A stretch of DNA of 18,544 nt from Puniceicoccales bacterium (GTDB lineage Bacteria > Verrucomicrobiota > Verrucomicrobiia > Opitutales > LL51): NCBI GenBank assembly GCA_031267435.1, contig JAIRZB010000059.1:1-18544 (forward strand), read 5' to 3'. This document shows, piece after piece, positions 17,401 to 18,544 of the stretch. Each line of letters begins with the position of its first letter. Within the stretch, counting starts at the first letter, position 1. A program made the position numbers and the translations under genes. The notes under the pieces are model-generated. The model was given only the letters and a program-made list of their open reading frames with translations, had not been told where the DNA came from and did no database searches.

Positions 17401-18544
17401 AGGAGTCTCTTTGCCTGGGCCTGATATTTGGCGGCATCCGCTGCAGCTTTGGCCTTAATGACATAGTCCCGGAAGTCAGTAAATGCAGCAACTAATCCCC
17501 GGGAAACGAGAGTGTCTTCTCTCTGCGGTAGGAACAGCGGTGGAATTTCCGACTTTGCAGCCGCTTGAAACGAAGTAAGCGATTCATTTATTTTTGCTTT
17601 GAACAAATCCATTTTCGCGGATACGGGGTCAGTGAAAATGCCAAAAACCTCTTTTTCCGCCATACTTGCCACCTGATACGTAACACTTTCTGTTCCTATA
17701 TTAAGCGGTTTGCTTTCACGTATCCGGTCAAACTCAGACTTCAAAAATGATTCATGAGATTTGAAGCACTTTCTGGCCTCGTCTTCACTTACCTCAGATA
17801 AATAATCGAGCATCCATTGATCAATATTTGCTCGAGTAAAGTTGGGATTCCGCTTCTTTTGATATTGGATATATTCATTTATGTTCGATTCAATTATATT
17901 TTTGTACTCATCGCTTAATCTCCTTAGGGGCTGAACAAAATTCGTAACGCCATTATTTAAACTAGTTTCCCAATCACTGACTATCGCATCCAACCCCGCC
18001 TTGCCTGTTTCCAGAAGTGTATTACACGCTGCATCCGTGCTAGAAAGCGATTGGAGCTCACTTTTAAGGTTTCGTATCAACCGTTCGACTTCGCTACGAT
18101 ACGAAACCAATAGCGAATCTATAAGATTTAATGCATTGTCAAGCATTGAAATGAAATTTTTGTGGTTAAAATCATATAAGGAATATGATTTACTTCCTTT
18201 CAACCAATCCGTAAAATTGGAGCTATCAACTTTTTCGCAAAAAGAATCAAGCGTATTTTCTAAGCCGGATTTCATGCAATCATGGAACAATTTATTAAAA
18301 ACTGGAATGGCGTTGTTCAACATGGAAGTAAGCGGTTCAGATAATGCAACGCTCCTTTGACTTAGGGCATCAAGTTCAAGCATTTTTTCATCTCCAAGTA
18401 GGGGATCGAACACGGGAATAAGTTTCTCGGCGGTGGCTTCGACAACCTCAGCCTTTGCTTCCCGTTCACTCGATGGGGCCGCCTCATAGCGTTCGATGGC
18501 ATTGATAAAATCCGTAAATTCTTGAGTCTTAATTTTTAAATAAT
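8406..18544 (-). CDS. giant T3SS-operon protein, 5' end beyond window (partial)
   Basis: I do not recognise this protein. The frame is open from the right edge to TAG at 8406-8408, at least about 3,378 codons. A GTG at 18413 has no ribosome site. An ATG at 18381-18383 with GGAG 8 nt upstream is possible, but the protein-like sequence before it suggests the real start lies outside. Visible parts from N to C: a long helical region with a recurring Trp motif (about 13,840-17,400); a coiled coil (about 12,360-13,320); a Gly/Asp-rich, probably beta-stranded patch (about 12,050-12,310); more helical sequence; a Gly/Ala/Val membrane-hairpin-like segment (about 9,430-9,604); and a C-terminal helix ending SNIR. 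No catalytic motif, signal peptide or cell-wall repeat was seen. It is first in the visible operon, 13 nt before the SycD-like chaperone, where LcrV sits in Yersinia. It may be a tip-associated protein, a third translocon component or a giant effector. Confidence 0.75.
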   Translation of the reverse strand, partial: YLKIKTQEFTDFINAIERYEAAPSSEREAKAEVVEATAEKLIPVFDPLLGDEKMLELDALSQRSVALSEPLTSMLNNAIPVFNKLFHDCMKSGLENTLDSFCEKVDSSNFTDWLKGSKSYSLYDFNHKNFISMLDNALNLIDSLLVSYRSEVERLIRNLKSELQSLSSTDAACNTLLETGKAGLDAIVSDWETSLNNGVTNFVQPLRRLSDEYKNIIESNINEYIQYQKKRNPNFTRANIDQWMLDYLSEVSEDEARKCFKSHESFLKSEFDRIRESKPLNIGTESVTYQVASMAEKEVFGIFTDPVSAKMDLFKAKINESLTSFQAAAKSEIPPLFLPQREDTLVSRGLVAAFTDFRDYVIKAKAAADAAKYQAQAKRLLTEMNVLESGYKNWRSDPVEHQGMINAVKNLMVKPGSKTDEVNPSYYKLVDVVNNAVNFNGNASILNKIYNYVDQYKVNGSLYSIWRNSTVSSTNQTPYNATLIVSSKTVSARMIELQTLYSGWIANPDTRMRLLKECYATITDRGFDTDRPKSMTEEDFAKSKVANVNAWGNLADYRKAFAYIFKTVLEYPILQLQLIPPKCIPKVVGTTENIMLLPRQTILQNNVSTTKVVGLTPIEKSSDFVAPSQDAIPTMAWESAKIVLDNLKHTGEDSFETYVKNQSSELGNLTNRIDKNGFHKITQLLNELKEKIDIFRVRSSSTDRSIALALVKWYNAVVDHAAQYIKINLQEYINNSAHLNSKDWSSVGEAQKKNQDDTITKLTADTSWSIQSATNENTAVTAAAKTMLKYIRLNDNNEVKYTFPCAGTGLWVANGSTILGQIQTLQSGFKNQTVVTAALINDLSQAQQQLENLLQQYNALTEEQKRGYNSMTIRAYIQNLKTIVTTNFGDLNASEQFQPKGNIVLAESTKKMYKELLENLNNLRGALESIVITRDVKTFEDWFIKIEKIYYDWRINSKNRKKLLEQLDLFKKVTFEFQLPSAIANDEELLIEKVEIRSANKMGEMMGEISKAIVALNSILRSATANNPLSTTALQAIEAVSKSSGYLKNARIKLAEARGEFHSMDDWFTCSNVIEDISAICQDMHAYVNSVPQEKLDQWRETTSSNDVILQMTSSSLYFSNDILDHIVEIEAYIKQHDVAKDSGAVENYHKIANRYGYTGNCDADQVAIIRQLNIINGEIEKEFEKANPYRGANLLSAKISGQPVTFAVDSIGKSIDRCTKYYEAWVEFERYASYLVTNFITNNPTSKNSLVTGEQAIIERIRNGTDPECKTLLDLFEKYTPIATGGSAYESLLYKLKTISAANEKTAKSSDATDAEKNLLNIFNQRKFTEIDYMLQPNDFKVDALKMYKDLFIEDISIFKKLCQYISGQNAYTVVTKYVDDLFNQFPSWRNNGEQNSNLRRYLSSLKSSALYRTHEPVWQIASALSADEQTEAVKNSKESCYLADITAIVTNTSLGSSEEGTLADYVAALINYVYGYNALADPRAIYASRVEEISDTVQTVLGMTTVDYSVLFNISSETLIVGGQLIPDADKMAYLIITLEDLVKKWNRDDEGAMRTVIEAMNPDGTFFLQSDSSYQLQAQDAAMPKDGTVKIIAGESTTINVYVDGAISSTTTSATVKNRLVTNELLDVVDSLKNIYVNGPLFRSVSEIYYRLKMAEYLHSIVGKTIKNVVWHSPTNDLVDQTNRTFLASQGCYTFTMGDNSQVFLCGRFENGTMKISRLSSDFKLEKLKDGIEGNVLNATAEEMADLRRQLAQKNSSIQQKETEITNVNRTISQLTSQKAQCGSLSLEAALAQLKDAVQKSGFQTQLNGFNSTINTKRSEISKLEAEISPLEAQLSQLEAGAGISPLEAQLSQLVDQEELIKTQQGLLATQKQAGSKVSLSVYMQLGNGLSSIYSTLKQLSSIGNRSALVINQMNSVDAQLYALEQSYRGSSSSSLSLIESNLNGMLWQVQSEETQISNQIQSARNLISTQVQSLQAQMATQKGLINQKKTEISTAETGKTALGVDIKTALSNQLNGEISAATVNLDNLKNEKDRLAAQGNQLGEEIRDAEVRKRNPLYDLAITANWFLSLKDELGVFYALDDNGKVSATEFGIKVGGKSYYSLGGSILDGDGKAMMVDTDGFIIDPEGIRIVQEITVPTGSVYTAYKLDAITGNLLCVPYDKETKSEKTKASVDDSGNFQEYSTRFGAYNGWFFSHADYLKDEDIHSLFVEEVNNIGISFGIMHESWKVSASSSAFSDATKTFSAKFAQFAGMFSTISDMLGRHDVIRYNDSLSYEVEQQMIQGVNKMLQNTNNTDKGFQNFANIATKAKEYYDLMFNIATTKSAGNVESAKQYAKELPGKKQEYENAKLNAASEKGNFPAYVYSLEKELKEVSQAMKYALSTQFDATTRSRLITNYAFKSKKCEMAESILKMTNGIDQVAIMLNDYLDNNGLTKDFQALYTLISEGNSSYSEIPILSLPEVWEVEKNAKFCIYEGWKGDSRDAMLFRDSLSEFKKQTYFQKAEERALIASESVRDYLNRMESRLDIYAEELKKYETYDGILNDVYVMDVIKYERKRKIAGLGFNGILANYSNWVISKSKKAALLKELNQLSENLDWIITSYGKNGALAGTMDPILLQKIKSFSAWLGAKNDSNWKTYIGRVVAFETYDSNKISQDQYMYKIQSAEINEIFAEYAAKEIDAEEYKAKIDQLSTTRNGPLDTYIMELQDYLSYSQQLELYQRSLLDLIPKPYVFFRSEWKEQAGIEQGLIEKETNGEVYYRLISGYGRNGTANFIEDYDPNDDIIAPVFIAQSSLWHGDYSNYGVLFRLMAILYEKFTTQKNLLADLLKQIQENNERIAEANKYLAKINKTQAQAARQGENARAVIPVDVIIFFKKKGLTMPTEFFGNTAEIGIYENSNFSKRMDYLDIKGGGLSNLFSYVSQGRLKSGDNASSNMMLADLSNRDLLELGSFKEIYDQTDYADANFSDVSSKVKGADPVAGLIIAMVALAVVAAVVVGALATVATGGLAIAALVALAAGAAASLGAAIGVGIECAIHGKSVSFHATDNIVAGDKDKLLGAYWYNRMQVKENDDTAQVKTTLGTYTQALMNSMDGDYPPFPCSLEGVTANKKGSYGTGCDEPATNGFQLNGWAPASMGWGLTGHYKYLANKMGDASGGSSRDFTSGSNQWMVEAFDMLAHQKYYKQKKGVFKENYTEPDYDYNALILMYKLEALAEIYGDEISTIAVNYLTGQNDVAKTIEALDAFAAPELGDQALSLEDVKMIKTYIDGSKLFTEDEDILEYEKKTITQCWTENDSIKAVLNKLYSTGSKGLNADEVSLWSEGMRIYIDKITTDGQTLTTKMQRIMQRCNETTSLATQMLKSMGDSWKQVTSNIR
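9430..9604 (-). other. membrane-hairpin-like segment in the giant protein
   Basis: About 58 consecutive residues between 'ADPVAGLIIAMVALAV' and 'GVGIECAIHGK' contain almost only Ala, Val, Gly, Leu and Ile, with Gly every few residues and no charged residue until the end. The length fits two membrane helices joined by a tight Gly turn. It is the only such segment in the protein and lies about 400 residues from the C-terminus. This resembles host-membrane hairpins of T3SS translocators and effectors more than a general inner-membrane anchor. Confidence 0.7.
12360..13320 (-). other. long coiled-coil region of the giant protein
   Basis: About 320 residues with heptad-like spacing of Leu/Ile and many Gln, Lys, Ser and Glu, beginning near 'MADLRRQLAQKNSSIQQKE' and ending near 'GEEIRDAEVRKRN'. 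There is almost no Pro, Trp or His except at the tandem-repeat units. The region divides the helical N-terminal part from the Gly/Asp-rich patch and could form a rod tens of nanometres long. The coding strand is unusually regular in codon use here, which fits growth by duplication. Confidence 0.7.
12971..13066 (-). repeat. 48-nt tandem duplication in the coiled coil
   Basis: Two 48-nt units lie head to tail (12971-13018 and 13019-13066). The first 35 nt of each are identical. The 16-residue product unit contains ISPLEAQLSQL. A more diverged third trace (CTAACTTGCTTATTTCA) starts at 13061. The near identity indicates a recent in-frame duplication. Confidence 0.85.

Noticed and set aside
18381..18413. 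GTG at 18413 or ATG at 18383 as the start of the giant gene
   Set aside because: The frame stays open to the window edge with protein-like sequence, and the GTG has no Shine-Dalgarno. The ATG with GGAG remains a second choice, so the gene is reported as partial.
1..18544. tRNA, rRNA, CRISPR arrays, insertion sequences or integrase genes
   Set aside because: No cloverleaf-like sequence, rRNA-like stretch, regularly spaced repeats, transposase motif or terminal inverted repeats were seen. The only repeats lie inside coding sequence.

Overview
This window looks like part of a chromosome from a host-associated Gram-negative bacterium of the Planctomycetes-Verrucomicrobia-Chlamydiae superphylum. 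The evidence is a type III secretion (T3SS) translocon operon in the chaperone - large translocator - small translocator order known from Chlamydia (lcrH-copB-copD) and Yersinia (sycD-yopB-yopD), next to a VC0807-type membrane protein, phosphatidylserine synthase, an RluD-type pseudouridine synthase, endonuclease III, a LolA-like protein and SecG. My guess is Verrucomicrobiota (Opitutae-like) rather than Chlamydiae, but this is inference and not proven by the sequence. Base composition is moderately AT-rich and all three standard stop codons are used as stops.

Left part (1-4441), housekeeping. On the minus strand, pssA is followed 3 nt later by a VC0807-family membrane protein. Divergently, on the plus strand, an rluD-type gene overlaps nth (endonuclease III) by 4 nt. 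On the minus strand, secG overlaps a LolA-like gene by 4 nt, and the LolA-like gene overlaps the 3' end of nth by 21 nt in convergent orientation.

Middle (4442-5267). A small gene for an exported, ankyrin-like protein lies on the plus strand. It appears to be broken by a one-base frameshift near 4802-4853. A possible hairpin terminator lies between it and the convergent T3SS operon.

Right part (5268-18544), minus strand. One tight operon reads, in transcription order: a giant ORF (at least about 3,378 codons, still open at the right window edge), a SycD/LcrH-type TPR chaperone, a 587-residue YopB/IpaB-like translocator (SctE) with a large charged tetrad-repeat insert, and a 289-residue YopD/IpaC-like translocator (SctB). 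Gene spacings are 13 nt, -14 nt and 10 nt, each with a recognisable Shine-Dalgarno.

The giant ORF is the most interesting feature. It sits where Yersinia and Pseudomonas encode the needle-tip protein (LcrV/PcrV). It contains a repeated Trp-centred helical motif, a roughly 320-residue coiled coil with a recent 48-nt tandem duplication, a glycine/alanine-rich membrane-hairpin-like segment, and a C-terminal helix ending in Asn-Ile-Arg that faintly recalls needle subunits. A plausible reading, which is inference, is a giant T3SS-exported protein that works with, or replaces, the tip of the translocon.
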